Part shown: positions 24,373-36,798 of the stretch, piece by piece
How the letters are laid out: every line of letters starts with the position of its first letter
Numbering within the stretch: position 1 is the stretch's first letter
Assembly: GCF_020379485.1 (NCBI RefSeq)
Contig: NC_063452.1
Coordinates: forward strand, 9,651,065-9,715,064
Direction of reading: 5' to 3'
From: Brassica napus
Lineage: Eukaryota; Streptophyta; Magnoliopsida; Brassicales; Brassicaceae
Length of the DNA stretch: 64,000 nt
Notes under the pieces: generated by a model
Told to the model about the DNA's origin: nothing
Databases searched by the model: none
What the model saw: the letters and a program-made list of their open reading frames with translations, nothing else
Made by a program: the position numbers and the translations under genes

Positions 24373-27300
24373 TCAATCGGATACATCGACATTCTCGTCA
24401 TCACTAGAAACATCATCATTTTCATTAAACTCATCTTCAACAGCTTCGTCTGTGGCTTCATCGGTAAAATCTTCGTACTCGTGATTATGCGGATCAATGA
24501 GAAGGATGTCATCAATTTCTTGTTCAGGTTCCTCGACTTCATTTATCTGTTCTTCTTGCAATGGTGGTTCTTCTCCACTGATGATTCGTCCTCGAGGTGT
24601 AACTTTGATCACTACTAACCAATTTATACCTGAATCTCTCATCCGAGGGTATGGAAGGAAGCTAACTTGGTCTGCTTGTGAAGCTAAGATGAAAGGCTCG
24701 AATTTGTTGTACCTTCGTCCACCGTTGACATCAACTACACCAAATTTGTTAGACCGAACACCTCTGTTGATGACGGGGTCGAGCCATTCACATTTGAAGA
24801 GGACGCATTTCAGCTTCAGTATCCCTGGAAATTCGACTTCAATAATCTCCGTCAAGATCCCGTAGAAATCTGTTTCCCCTTTCACACATATTCCATAGTT
24901 ACTGGTCGCCCGCTTTCTACCATACTCATATGTGTGAAAAGTATAGCCTCGTGTGAAATACATCTGTGATGTGGTGACCTTTACAAGTGGAGGTTGAATT
25001 ACTTCGTGTAACCACTTAGGATAATCTGCATCGTCGTCATAATCAACCTGCAAAAATAAAGAGAATGTTAATGAAATACAAATCATGTATGAAAAAAGAG
25101 TTTGAGTTAATACCTGATTCCGCAACCACTTAATGAAGTGTTGATCTTTCCTTTTGTCTACGTCACTTGTGGATATACCAGAAAATGTTTCTTCGACTTG
25201 AGAAACAAATAGGCTGTAAAAGCACATTTTATAGGAATGAATCTCTCGCAATTATATAATTAATTATACTTATATCTGTTTCGAAGTGTCCATATATGTT
25301 ACCTTTCAAAATAACGCATCACTGGATCCTCGCAATTGAGTAGAATATAGGTGTGTGCACTATGAGCGTCTTGTTCACTCGACCACCAAACCTCTTTAGA
25401 CTTCCCACCGAGTCGCCCAATCTGGCTAAAGATGTCTGGAGCACCAGCAACTGCATATGTTGGCGCAACACCACCATCATCATATCTTCTTGGAGCTCTT
25501 CTCCGGGTACGTACTTTTGACGCAAAGTAGTACGATGTGAAGTGAGAAACTTCTTCCGTCAAACTTCCAGCAATTATAGAACCTTCAACTATGGCGAGGT
25601 TCTTTGCTTTTCCCTTCAAATATTTCATGGCTCGCTCATACTGATACATCCATCCGTAATGTACAGGTCCACGAAGCAATGCCTCATATGGGAGGTGGAC
25701 AGCTAGATGCTCCATGCCGTCAAAAAATCCGGGAGGAAATATCTTCTCCAAGTTGCACAATAAGATGAGAATGTTCTCCTAAAGCTGTTTCACAACTTCT
25801 TCTTTAAGAATGTGTGTGCTCAGATCCCTGAAAAATGTTCCAAAGCCTTTTATATTCCAAAAAAAATTAAACACATTGTTAGTCATATATTATTTTACAA
25901 ATTAGACCGTTATAAAATTATTGTGATATAATACACTACGTACCTGCAAGTGCTTCATGTACGTTTGTTGGAAGTAGCTCCGCAAATGCAAAGGGCAGTA
26001 TTCGTTGCATAAAGACATGACAATCATGACTCTTTATCCCGGAGAACTTTTGACCATTTTCAACACATCTAGAGAGATTCGAAACATACCCATCGGGGAA
26101 CTTCACTTCTGATGCCACCCAGTTGAACAACACAGACTTTTTTCTGAAGATAATCTGAATATCGGAACGGGAACTTGTCCATTGCTTTTAATATGTAACT
26201 CGCTTTTTGAGAAAATATCCGGCAAGTCCAACCTCGATTTTATGTTGTCTTTTGTCTTCCATGGGACATTCAATATTGTATTCATGATGTTCTCAAAGAA
26301 ATTCTTCTCTATATGCATTACATCGAGGTTGTGGCGCAGAAGAAGTTTCTTCCAATATGGCAACTCCCAAAATATACTCTTCTTGTGTCAGTTGTGATGA
26401 ACACCGTAAGAATCATGCATATTACGAGGGACATGCCAATTACCACCCCAACGAACTGTTTCGTTAGCTCCGTAGTAGTCGATTTGCGCTTCAATTTGTT
26501 CTCCAGTTAGATATGGAGGAGGAGTGTCTCTCACAACCCTTTTGTGCCTAAACAAATTCTTGTTTCTTCGGTAAGGATGGCCAATGGGAAAAAATCAACG
26601 GTGACAATCAAACCAACTTGTCTTCCTACCATTCTTCAGTTGAAACGCATCTGTCGTTCCATTACAATATGGACAAGCTAATCTCCCATGTGTAGTCAAT
26701 CCAGACAACATCCCATAGGCAGAAAAATCATTTATGGTCCACAAAAGCATCGCTCGCATCGTAAAATTCGTCTTCGTTGAACAGTCATACGTCTTTACCC
26801 CTGTTGACCACAAATCCTTCAACTCTTTTATCAGTGGTCGTAGGAAAACATCCAGGGACCTTTTTGGATGGTTCGGACCAGGTATTAATATGGTCAAGAA
26901 TAGCAACTCCTGTTGCATGCATATCTCCAGTGGCAGGTTGTATGGTGTAAGAAAGACTGGCCACAATGAATATTGTCTCCCTGACATTCCGAACGGACTA
27001 AATCCATCTGTGCATAGTCCGAGATACACATTCCGGCTATTGCTAGTGAAATCCGGATGTACTTTGTTGAAATGTTTCCAGGCTCTTGCATCAGATGGAT
27101 GAGTCATCTCACTATCCGTCTGAGTATGCTCGGCATGCCATCTCATCTTTCCAGCAGTCTACTTTGATTGATACAATCTTTTCAATCTGTCTGTAATTGG
27201 TAGGTACCACATCCTTTGGTACGGTACCCTATTACGTCCCAGTCCTTGCTGCTTGAATCGTGGCTTCTTGCAGAATCGACATTCTTCTAGCTTCTCATCA

Positions 27301-27600
27301 TCTCCCCAATAGATCATGCAGTTGCCGATGCAAACATCTATCATCTCCGAAGGCAACCCAAGACTTTAAACCAGTTTCTGAATCTCATAATAAGAATCAG
27401 CAGACACATTGTCTTCCGGCAAATACTCTTTAAACAAGTCCGCCCATTCGTTCATGCAACTTTCAGGTAGATTGTGATCAGTTTTAATATTCATCATTCT
27501 AGCAGCTAACGAAAATTTAGAGAGACCTTCTCTACAACCACTGTAAAGTGGTTGATTCGCCGCGTTTAACATTTCGTAAAACTTTTTTGCATCTATATTA
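24373..27600 (-). pseudogene. CACTA transposase (TNPD, Transposase_21) pseudogene
   Basis: This catalytic protein would cut the element ends. Read leftward: AANQPLYSGCREGLSKFSL, the cysteine segment EECRFCKKPRF (27270), the Transposase_21 core (26595-27146: DGFSPFGMSGRQYSLWPVFL, LTIPGP-like LILIPGPNHPKRSLDVFL, LACPYCNGTTDAFQL), a DUF4218-like part (LDVMHIEKNFFENIMNTILN, 26300; HLPYEALLRGPVHYGWMYQYER, 25660), and a C-terminal DUF4216-like part and acidic tail (24373-25020). In-frame stops interrupt it near 27366, 27157, 26594 and 26396, and frame changes follow. The start is missing because the element is cut at 27648. It is dead as a transposase. Confidence 0.85.
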
Positions 27601-27648
27601 GGTTATTCATCTTCATCATGAGCTACGAATGCATCAGCTACCATATCA

Positions 27649-30584
27649 TCAACAACCAATTTAGTTGTTAATAATTTCTTCTATTATACATTTTGTCATG
27701 ATAATACAGTAATGTGAGTTGCAAATACACTTATGTATACAAAATTGACAAATAAAAATCTATACTAATAAAATAGACCTTTTGAAGCTCTACAGGATGT
27801 CTACATAAGCAAAAAAATTCTCCCGAAAAATGCCACGTGGTAGGCCTGGGCATCCGGCTCTTCGGGTCGGGTATTGTCGGATCCGGGTCCTTCGGGCCGG
27901 TTCCGGGTCGGGTCTTGTCGGGTCCGGGTCGGTTCGGGTCTATAATTTCAATACCTGTAAAATACCCAAAATTTTCGGGTATATTTCGGATCCGGGTCGG
28001 TTCGGGTATTTAGAACCCGGAATAGATCCGAAATACTCGAACTGGACCCGAAAACTCTAAAAATACCCGAAGAACCGCAAAAATACCCAAAATTTTTTTC
28101 AAAATCAGACCCGAAAACCCAAAACATACCCAAATTTTATCCGAATACCCAAATTATATTTTCTAAAAATCTAAAATTTCACCAAAAACCTACAATTATA
28201 TCCGAAAATTCAAATCCAAAACTTTAAAAAAAATCTGAAATACCAAAAATATACCCAATCACCCAAATATACCTAGTATATACAATTATGTTCGGGTACT
28301 TCGGGTACCCGAACGGGTCTCGGGTAGGACCCGGACCCGAACCGAGACCCGCGGGTCCAAAAAAAAAAGACCCAATAGGTACTTAGCATGGACCCGGATC
28401 CGGACCCGAACCTGTATTTTCGGGTCGGTTCCGGTCCGGGTCTTCGGGTCCGGGTAAAATGCCCAGGCCTACCACGTGGCATTATTACTAAAAAAATAAA
28501 TAATAAATAATAAGTAAATCTAAAATATTAGGGAAAAAATAATAAGTAATATATATAATATAAAAATAAAAATATTATATGAAACATCTATCATAATATT
28601 ATCATTTGATATATAAAAATAAAACTAGAATAAGTAAACATATAATATAAGAAAAAATAAACAAATAATAAATATAAAATTAAGAAATGAAAAATCTAAA
28701 TTATACATCTATCTTAAAATGTATATTAAAATAAAAAATAAGAATATATACAATATACAAAGTAGAAATATTATATTAAACATTTATTGTAATATTAGAA
28801 TAAGTAAATATAAAATATAAGAAAAAATAAGTAATAAGTAAATATACATACAAGACAAAATAAGTAAGTATACAATATAAGAAATAGAAAAACTAAATTA
28901 AACATCTATTTGAAAATTTATAGTAAAATAAATAATATGTAAATATACAACATGAAAGATAAAAGCAAAACAATTAGAATAAGTAAATATATTGAATAAA
29001 AAAGAGAAATATTACATTAAACATCTATCGTAATATTATAATTTGATATAAAGGAAGAACAATTAGAATAAGTAAATATACAATATAATAAAAATAAATA
29101 ATAAGTAAATATACAATATTAGAATAAGTAAATATTCAATATAAAAAAATAAACAATAAGTAAATGTACCATTAAGAAATGAAAGTAGATAAATTAACCA
29201 TCTCTCTGAAAAATCTATAGTAGAATAAATAATAAGTAAATATATAATATAATAAATAAAAATATTATATTAAACATGTATTGTAATACTAGAATAAATA
29301 AATATATTATACAAGAAAAAACTAAACAATAAGTAAATATATAATATAAGAAATATAAATATTACATTAAACATCTAACATAATGTAATCATTTTATATT
29401 AAATCAAAAAAATTGGAATAATTAAATATACAATATTAAAATAAACAATAAGTAAATATACAATATAAAAAATGGAAAAACTAAATTAAACATCTATCTG
29501 AAAAATGTATAATAAAATAAATAATAAGTAAATATAGAATATTGGAAATTAAAATATTACATTAAACATCTATCATAATATTAATGAATAAATAATAATA
29601 ATAAGTAAATATACAATATTAGAAATAGAAAAACCACATTAAACATCTATTTGAAAAATGTGTAGTAAAATAAATAATAAGTAAACATAAAATATAAGAA
29701 ATGGAAAAAAACATTAAACATCTATCTGAAAAATGTATAGTTTTACATTTTTACTATTTCCAAATATTTTTATAAGTAAATATAAAATATAGGAATAACT
29801 AAATAATAAGTAAATATACAATATAAGAAATAGAAATAGAAATATTAAATTAAACATCTATCGTAATATTAGAATAAGTATATATACAATATAAGAACAA
29901 ATAAATAATAAGTAAATATACTATATAAGAAATATAAAATATTACAGTAAACATATATCGTAATATTATCATTTGATTTAAAAGAAAAAAATTAGAATAA
30001 GAAAAAATAAAAATAAGTAAATATAAAGTGTAAAAATGGAAAAACTAAACTAAACATCTATCTGAAAAATGTATAATAAAATAAATAACAAGTAAATATA
30101 CAATATAAGAAATATAAATATTATATTAAACATTTATCGTAATATTAGATAAGTAAATATATAATATAAGAAAAATAAATTATAAGTATATATATAATAT
30201 AAAAATAGAAAAGCAACAATACAATAAATGGTTAAGCACCGATACCCCTTAGAAAAGTAAATTAGATACGTTTTGATATATGTTATTCCTTGTGTCATTA
30301 TTTCTATTTCCAGAAAAAATAATTGGTTAAGCACCAATACCACTTAGGTTAAACACACAAACATCGCAATAAAATTCAAACATAGCAGAAAATGATCACA
30401 TCAAAATTACAATACAATAATTTTGACCTACAAATATGAAAAAATCTATTACGCAAACTATAAATACAAAGCACTCATGTATTCATACAAACATATAATT
30501 CAGGATACAACGTCCAATAGAATAGTTACATAGTTAACATTTGAGAATCAAAATAGCCCGCACGTAACGCGTATTAACCCCTAG
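27649..30584 (+). repeat. AT-rich leader and long modular array ending in a Helitron-type CTAG
   Basis: It begins within the leader (ACAACCAATTTAGTTGTTAA), continues ATCTATACTAATAAAATAGA, then holds about 1.7 kb of AATAAGTAAATATACAATA, ATTAAACATCTATCGTAATA and ATTAAACATCTATCTGAAAA modules, the longest array in the window. A hAT MITE interrupts it at 27841. After non-repetitive DNA from 30200 it ends in CTAG followed by T at 30581-30585, with a weak GC-rich stem before it. The leader is 5'-truncated where it meets the CACTA remnant. Confidence 0.65.
27841..28471. mobile_element. hAT MITE, 631 bp, with 8-bp target duplication
   Basis: Ends TAGGCCTGGGC and GCCCAGGCCTA are inverted repeats flanked by the direct repeat CCACGTGG (27833-27840 and 28472-28479). 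The arms are built of repeated TCGGGTCGG/CCGACCCGA words. The host sequence without the element, TGCCACATGGCATTATTAC or close to it, survives in related leaders near 18780 and 20930, which confirms the insertion point. No coding capacity. Confidence 0.92.
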
Positions 30585-31154
30585 TTTATTTATAATAGTT
30601 TGGTCTCTTCTCAAAGACTCAACTCAGCATTGCCTGTCTCTTATAATGACGCGTATCTTATTCAAAATAAGTCATCCCAACGTTGATTTACTCATTGTGT
30701 TGTATTTATCAGACCAATTTTGGAGTACTGATTAATTCACAAGGCCTTACCAATTATGTAGACAAACCCATTAGTCTTTAGGATTTTTTTTTTTTTTAAA
30801 CTCCAGTCTTGAGGATTTCTACCGTTCATGTTGATGTAGTTTCGTTGCAGAACCGTCGTTCCTTTTGGGATCACATCGCTTCCGGCCACGCTTGTGTAAC
30901 TGCTACAATCATCATTGTTACGTCGTATTAAGTCGGACTTCTTCCTTCTCTCCTATTATCTACATAATTTTCTTCATATCTTTTCTTTATTATTTTGTTT
31001 TCTCTTATTATTCAAGATTTGTTATTTCCTTTCTTTGTTTAGCAAGAAATCTCTTCTTCTTCGTCATCCCAAGCAGTCTGTGACATAGCTCCGCCGTCAA
31101 GAAGAGAAAGAAGAATTCGGACTCTGCCGCCGCATTAACTACATTAAGCGTCTG
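30585..31154. other. Spacer upstream of the MED6-like fragment
   Basis: No supported coding region. A CT-rich stretch (30930-31050) resembles a plant 5' leader. Sequence near 30850-30920 is GC-richer and could be another captured gene piece, but no domain is readable. Confidence 0.35.
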
Positions 31155-32016
31155 GATCAGCTCTTACCCTCTTGACCGTTACTCTGTTTGTTTCTTGGAT
31201 AGTGTTGGAAGATCAAAGGATTGATCTTTGCTTTTAACACATTTGATTATAATTTTCTGTACAGGAAGATGACAGGCTTAGAGTATGTGATCAGTGATGC
31301 TACTGAGCCAAACCTGTTTGTCTTTCCCAAGCAAAAGAAAGATTGTCCTGAGAAGGTTACACCGAAGCTAGAGTATTATATCTTGGACAGTACTATATTC
31401 CAAGCTCCATATCGTTGCAGTGTCTTAATTTGCTGCTCGAGTTGTTTGTATGTTTCTTCACCCTTTCTATTTAGGTTCTTGTGTTTCTTAGAGGGCAAAG
31501 ACTAAGTGAAAGTTGACTGCTTTTTAGTTGTTGCTAAAGTGCTTTTGTATTCTGCTCTTTCTCCTTTAGGGTCGTGATATTCATAATATTTTGATGGCTT
31601 TCTCTGCTGATGCATCAAAGTTGGAGACCATTAGGCAGGGTAAGGTTTTGTTTTCTTCAGTTAGTTGGTTCTTGTCTCAATTCCATGTGTTGTAAATCTT
31701 TTCTGCTTCTAGGAGTTAGTTTCAAAGTTTGCTGCGAGCTCGACTAGCTGTGTCCATTAGACATGGCTGAGAAGTATACGTTCTCTTGTATGAACTGCTT
31801 GTAGATGCAAATGTAATAATACTTTTCAGTTAACTTAGGAATCTCATAGTCAATGCTGAACAGATTTATGAATTATAGTACTTTTGTACATGTTGGTCTT
31901 TGTTGTGCTTAACTTCATCGATCTTATGATATGATCTACGGTTTTCAGTTGATGCTAAAAACGAGAACGAGCCCTCCAAGACAAAAGCCCCCAATGCTAA
32001 CACCACTTCTCCTTCG
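31155..32016 (+). pseudogene. MED6: MED6-like (Mediator subunit 6) gene fragment
   Basis: MED6 is a head-module subunit of the Mediator complex. Pieces: SSYPLDRYSV (about 31157, cf. NSYPLDRNLVFDYF), [20 protein letters not shown] to [19 protein letters not shown] (31267-31415), DIHNILMAFSADASKLETI (31575-31638) and VDAKNENEPSKTKAPNANT (31949-32016). The order and introns agree with the plant gene, but the N-terminal exon, the downstream exons and a normal donor after CSVL (31430) are missing or mutated. Likely a captured or duplicated fragment; Arabidopsis MED6 lies on another chromosome as I recall. Confidence 0.75.
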
Positions 32017-32900
32017 GTAAGTATCTCCAATAAAAGTTAATGTTTTTCCTTAGTTGGGTTTTATGGGTTTGCTCTGTGACGAGGAATGGAATTTGAAGTT
32101 CTTAGATTCATTCAAAGAGGATATCGTTGTAAAAAACAGGAAGCAACACCTTGTGTAAGAAAAAAAACGCCATAAGGATATTCTTCTAAGACGATAAGTT
32201 TCCACAAACATCGGAAGTGAACAATATATATGTCGAATAAGTCAAGAGTTCTAAGAGCAATGCATTTCTTCAGGCTGATCTTGCTATAGTAGAGGACGGT
32301 AGTGATAAGATAGTAATCAGGTTAGCGTTAGGCCAACGAACCGGACCTGGTTTGCAGCATCTCATTATTCTTTTAATTATTGTTTTGATTGAGTTAGTTG
32401 TTAATAACGGAGACTGATTCTTCCTAATGTATTGGGACTTAATCGTCCCACTTTTTTCCATTTCCTCTTTGTAAGGGATCATGATCCCACAATTGTTCCA
32501 TGTAACTTTTATCTATTTAAATCAATGAAAACAATAAAAAGAGGTCGCCTTAACTACCTAAAAAAATAGTGTGTTCTTAGTTTGTTCTTGAGAAAATTCT
32601 CTTAGCTTTGAAGAGGGACCTTAATTGGTATTAAAACACATGTTTCTGGATCAACATTTAGTGATCCTGTTACCGGGACCTATCAGGTAGCATCGGCTCT
32701 TCTTCCGGTAACACGGCTCTTTCTACCCTTATTTTTGTAAGTTATGTCTACTCGCTTTGACCAAACCCATCTTCAGAATCACTAAGATTCTATTTTAAGT
32801 TTAGGTTTGTTTTTTCATGATTGTTGTTCTGTTTCTGCAGACACTTAATGGTAGCAAAATGCAGGGGATGGCAGAGCCGTTATATTTAGGAATGGTGAAG
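32017..32900. other. Unassigned region before the small CACTA element
   Basis: There are scattered GT...AG-like borders and a possible 3' end (AATGAAAACAATAAAAAGAG near 32523) but no recognisable product. A short frame starting ATGCAGGGGATGGCAGAG (32861) is cut by the CACTA insertion and reopens after it. Confidence 0.35.
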
Positions 32901-33837
32901 CACTACAAGAAAAGTGTATTAACAGCGACAAAACTTTCCGACAATTTATGTCATCAGAAAAATAGCTAGGATTTTCTAAGAATTTACTGAGAACATATTT
33001 ATTTTGCCGGAATCTGATCGGAAAATTCCGATGTAAAGAATTTGTTGGAAGTATCTCATAAACGTTTTCTGGTAATTTTGTCAGAAAATTATATATTACC
33101 CATAACGTATCTTGTTCTCGGTAAATGATTAATAAATAGACGCAAATTCGTCGGAGATGGTTATTAATTAAATTTTATTAACTTTGTCAATTGTTTATTA
33201 ATTTTAATAAGTAATTTAAAAAATTTACAGCCACTTCTTTCATCGATCTTTTTTAATTTCAATTGTTTATCTTTATCTTCATCTCTATTTCCTATCCTTC
33301 TTCTACTCTTCCTCTGCAATCTACTTCAACTTGTTCGAATCAATCATAATTTTAAATCCATCTATTCCTTAACTTCTCTACTCTTCTCTCGGTCTTTTTC
33401 CCAATCTTCTCCTTCGTTTCGTCTCTGGTTTATCTTTATCATTATTTAGAATCTTTTACTTTTTCAGATCTATTTTTGACAAACACCGCACATCATAATC
33501 TCAAACTTCACAACTGTTGTCGTTTTTTCGACAGTCACCACCGTCGCCGTTTCTTCTACTACTGCTACCGTCACCGTTTCTTCCACCAACTCCCAACATC
33601 CGCGTTTCTTCTATGGTCACCACCGTCGCAGTTTCAGCCACGACCACCACCATCGCCCCCGTCGCCGTTTCATCCGCGTCCACCACCAACGCCGTTTCAA
33701 CTGCGACCACCATCGATGTTGTTTCTTCCGCGACTACCACCAACATTGTAGATCCTTGCACCGGACCACCGCCGTAGTAGATTTAGTTTTATTATAGTTT
33801 ATGTATTTTACATTTTTATATATTGAATATTTGGTGA

Positions 33838-33888
<51 letters not shown>

Positions 33889-34142
33889 CATTTTTTGTTA
33901 TTTTTTTTAATTTATTTTTTTTAAATCGTCGGAACGCTCTCGGTATTTTCCGATAACCCTTAGCGACAAATTTACCGAGAACGTCTTTTTGTCGGTAACT
34001 TCCGAGAACATGCCGACTTCGTACCATTTCCGACCGTCAAACTCCGAGGTATTACATTTCTCGGAAGATCCTCGAAGATGAGGTCTTCTGATGATGCTCC
34101 GACAAAACCGAGCGTCGCTATGCGTGCCTTTTTCTTGTAGTG
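32901..34142. mobile_element. Non-autonomous CACTA element, 1242 bp
   Basis: Left end CACTACAAGAAAAG and right end CTTTTTCTTGTAGTG are inverted repeats. The 3-bp duplication AAG (32898-32900, 34143-34145) is the CACTA standard. Inside are TTCCGACAA/TCGTCGG-type subterminal words, a low-complexity ACCACC/GTCGCCGTTTC region (33530-33760) and an (AT)n run. No transposase. Its interior differs from the large element at 21080. Confidence 0.9.
33842..33888. repeat. (AT)n microsatellite
   Basis: An uninterrupted AT dinucleotide run of about 23 units within the small CACTA element. Confidence 0.95.
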
Positions 34143-34950
34143 AAGACATGTCTCAAGACCACAAACCAATCTACTTACCGGAAAGAAGAAAGTGGAAGAA
34201 GGTGGCGGCTTCGTCGATGACAGTTACTTAAGTGACTTTGCGATTGGGACATGAAACTACCACAAGGGTCACGATCTCCACTCATAGCAGAGCTAGTAGA
34301 TCAAAGAGATACGTTTAACGGAGGAAGAAAAGTTTCTGATGATGGGATCCGACGAGATTTGGGACGTTTTGACAATTTAAGAAGTTGTCAGTAATTCAGT
34401 ATCGTTAGGCATGGATTAAGCCACTTAATTCAGTAATCCAATGGAGAAGCAACGGTGTTGAAAAGATAATGACGTTCCATTTTGTTCTGTTAGCTGAGTT
34501 TTTTCTTGCTTTTGTATATTTGGTGTATGCATGTGAGCTATTATTTGTTTCGTGCATGGATTTAAAGTTTATATATCCATTTGGCTTATATATCTACATG
34601 GATTATATTTTAGGAAGACAATTTAATTTGTATGCTTGGTGGCCAATTACATACAAATTCAGTTAGTATGCTTGGTCGATATTTGTCCATTTTATCAAGC
34701 AAATAATTCGTAATAATCACGTCACACCAATTATCTGGTACAGAAATTTGCACAAAGATAATGATTCATTTGTAACATTTAAATAAATATACTTTTTTGC
34801 AGAAAAAAAAGTTTAATCCGGGTTTATTAAAGACACATACCTAACCCTTGGGTTAGAGGTGCAGTCCACAACAGGTCATCTCCCGGATATTCATACGGAC
34901 GTATCCGCAGCCGCAGCCGTGGTAAGTAGAACAATACGACTTAGTTTCCG
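34143..34950. other. Intergenic, no gene seen
   Basis: Begins with the right flank of the small CACTA insertion. The remainder is AT-rich with no conserved frame. Confidence 0.4.
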
Positions 34951-34954
34951 CAGT

Positions 34955-35025
34955 AGAAAGATCGAACCCAAAATGTGTTTGCATACAAAATCCGTCCACT
35001 ACCACTGGACCACGAAGCCTGCTCA
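34955..35025 (-). repeat. tRNA-derived SINE-like segment
   Basis: On the minus strand TGGTCCAGTGGTAG (about 34999-35012) matches an A box and GGGTTCGATCT (34959-34969) a B box, about 40 bases apart, typical of Brassicaceae SINE heads. Flanking acceptor-stem pairing is absent. Confidence 0.5.
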
Positions 35026-35517
35026 TAAATATACAATAAAAATGCTAATTTATACCAAGTATATTTGGTTCGTTCCGAAAATAAATTCACGCTTTGAAAT
35101 CGCGGATCAAAATCTAAAAACTCAGCATCTGTCTAGCGCGAAAATAATTTACATATTTGTTTACTTTTAGAAGACCATGACTATTTGTATTTGTCCACTT
35201 TCTCAAACAAGTAGTTTCGTAAGATGCACATTAACACTCTACATTATTCAAACACACTAAAGGTGAACTAAAAACTCTGTCCAACATGAAAAGTTTCTAT
35301 ATTTTTCATAAGACAATACCATTTCACTTTTTTAAAATAGTAGTATCCACACAAATTGCTACATCACTTGAATATCAAATTAAACAACAATACCAAAAAA
35401 AAATCATATCTAAATAACACAGAAACCAAACAACCTGCGTAGCTTGGACATACACTAATTATACATATATATGTATACTGTGCAATTAGAGGAAAAGCAT
35501 TAATTGCACATTTTTAG

Positions 35518-35595
35518 ACTAGTAGTTAGATTTGATCCATGGAAAAAGACTAGTAGTTAGATTTGATCCATGGAAAAAGACTAGTAGTTAGATAG
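35518..35595. repeat. 31-bp tandem repeat, about 2.5 copies
   Basis: The unit begins ACTAGTAGTTAGATTTGATC and ends CATGGAAAAAG. Copies start at 35518, 35549 and 35580; the first two are identical. Confidence 0.95.
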
Positions 35596-35789
35596 GTAAA
35601 TCACTCTTAGATATTTGTCAATAAAAATCTGGATTTGTTTTTTTTCAAAACAAATTCCATTACTAACGGTGCTCTGGTAGACCCATGACTTTCATTTATT
35701 GCTTCCAATCATCCGTTATGTTTTGAACGTTTTAATTTTTTATTCAATTGTAATAAAATATCAGTTTCACACTCTGTTCAAAAACGCGG

Positions 35790-35922
35790 CGTCACTTTTA
35801 GGTTTATTTCACCGCTCAGCGACAAAAGTCTCTTCGATTTTGAAAAGAAGAGAGCCTCCTCCTCCTCCTCCTCTCCATTCTCTGCTTCTGCCCATCACTA
35901 TCTCTCTCCATCTCTTTATCAG
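35790..35922 (+). promoter_or_regulatory. Probable 5' leader exon of the glucanase gene
   Basis: A CT-rich stretch with a (TCC)n run (35853-35872) and CTCTCTCCATCTCTTTATCAG ends at a GT donor (35923). It looks like a plant 5'-UTR exon. An acceptor (TTTCTCAG, 36790-36797) stands directly before the glucanase ATG, so a leader intron of about 875 bases is inferred. Confidence 0.45.
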
Positions 35923-36282
35923 GTTTACCAAAGTCGATTTCCGTTTGAAAAGCTTTCAACTTTTTTATTTTGATGTTTTGATTTAATTTGCATTTCCATT
36001 TCCATTTTTCGATTTGTGGGTTTGAAGTTAGGATTTGGTGTCTTCAAGCCTTGTTGTTGTGTTTATGTCTCTAAAGTTTTGGGCTTTATAGATATTTATC
36101 ATTGTTAAGCCTTTGATCAACACAGAGCGGTTTGATAACCGCTTTAGTGTTTCATTCTGTTACTTTTGTTGGTTTCAAATGATTTTTTTACAGATGCTTG
36201 CTTATCTGGATTCTTATTTGATAATGTCATTAGTTCTTATGCTAAGAGTTACCAATTATTGAATGTTGGTTTTGGGTTTAAT

Positions 36283-36668
36283 AGATAAGGATCCACAGCT
36301 TGAACAATTATGTATATATTTATGTTTTGTTTTAGAAAGTTGTCTCATGTTCTCTAAATTTCGTGAATATATAACATATCGCATTTGTATTTTTTATTGG
36401 TTGTGTGTCAGCAGATTGATTGTCAGCGTGCTCTATACTCGAATCATAGCGATTTGTGAAGTTGTTAAGCCAAGGGGTCTCTGGGACAGAGCACATATCT
36501 CACTCAGGTATAGGTACTTTGTTTACATATCTCATTTCATGAATTTACTTTTTGATGATAGCAAAACGCTGTTTTTGGATGTGTACTGATTAACAATTTA
36601 CAGTTGCAGCAACTTAACAAAGTCAGGACACTCCCAGAAAATACGAAGACACATACATATACAGTCCT
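36283..36668 (+). pseudogene. Decayed MSI4/FVE exons 2, 3 and 5
   Basis: Three pieces match successive exons of the FVE gene 3 kb downstream, still bordered by intron-like sequence. GATAAGGATCCACAGCTTGA (36283) matches exon 2 (WGPQLDQA). 36417-36510 matches exon 3, sharing CATAGCGA, TGTGAAGTTGTTAAGCCA and GAGCACAT, followed by TCAG|GTA. 36604-36668 matches exon 5, sharing CTTAACA, GTCAGGACACTCCC and ACAGTCCTGAT|GT. Exon 4 is gone and the reading frame is not kept. It lies inside the inferred leader intron of the glucanase gene. Confidence 0.8.
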
Positions 36669-36798
36669 GATGTAAGCGTGTTACTGTTTCTATTATTGTT
36701 ATGATCATTACAGCCTGGAATGCATTGGTTCCATTTCTCCATATTTGGCTGTTTTTTTTTTATTTTTGGAAATATCTCAAGCCCTCTCCTTTCTCAGG

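Noticed and set aside
24089..24865. Plus-strand frames opposite the transposase gene
   Set aside because: They are shadows of the minus-strand transposase and its repetitive 3'-UTR.
28490..30200. CRISPR-like repeat array
   Set aside because: Plant nuclear context; repeats lack unique fixed-length spacers and vary in module order.
33476..33777. Overlapping open frames on both strands in the small CACTA element
   Set aside because: Low-complexity ACC/GTC-rich DNA that stays open in several frames; no domain.
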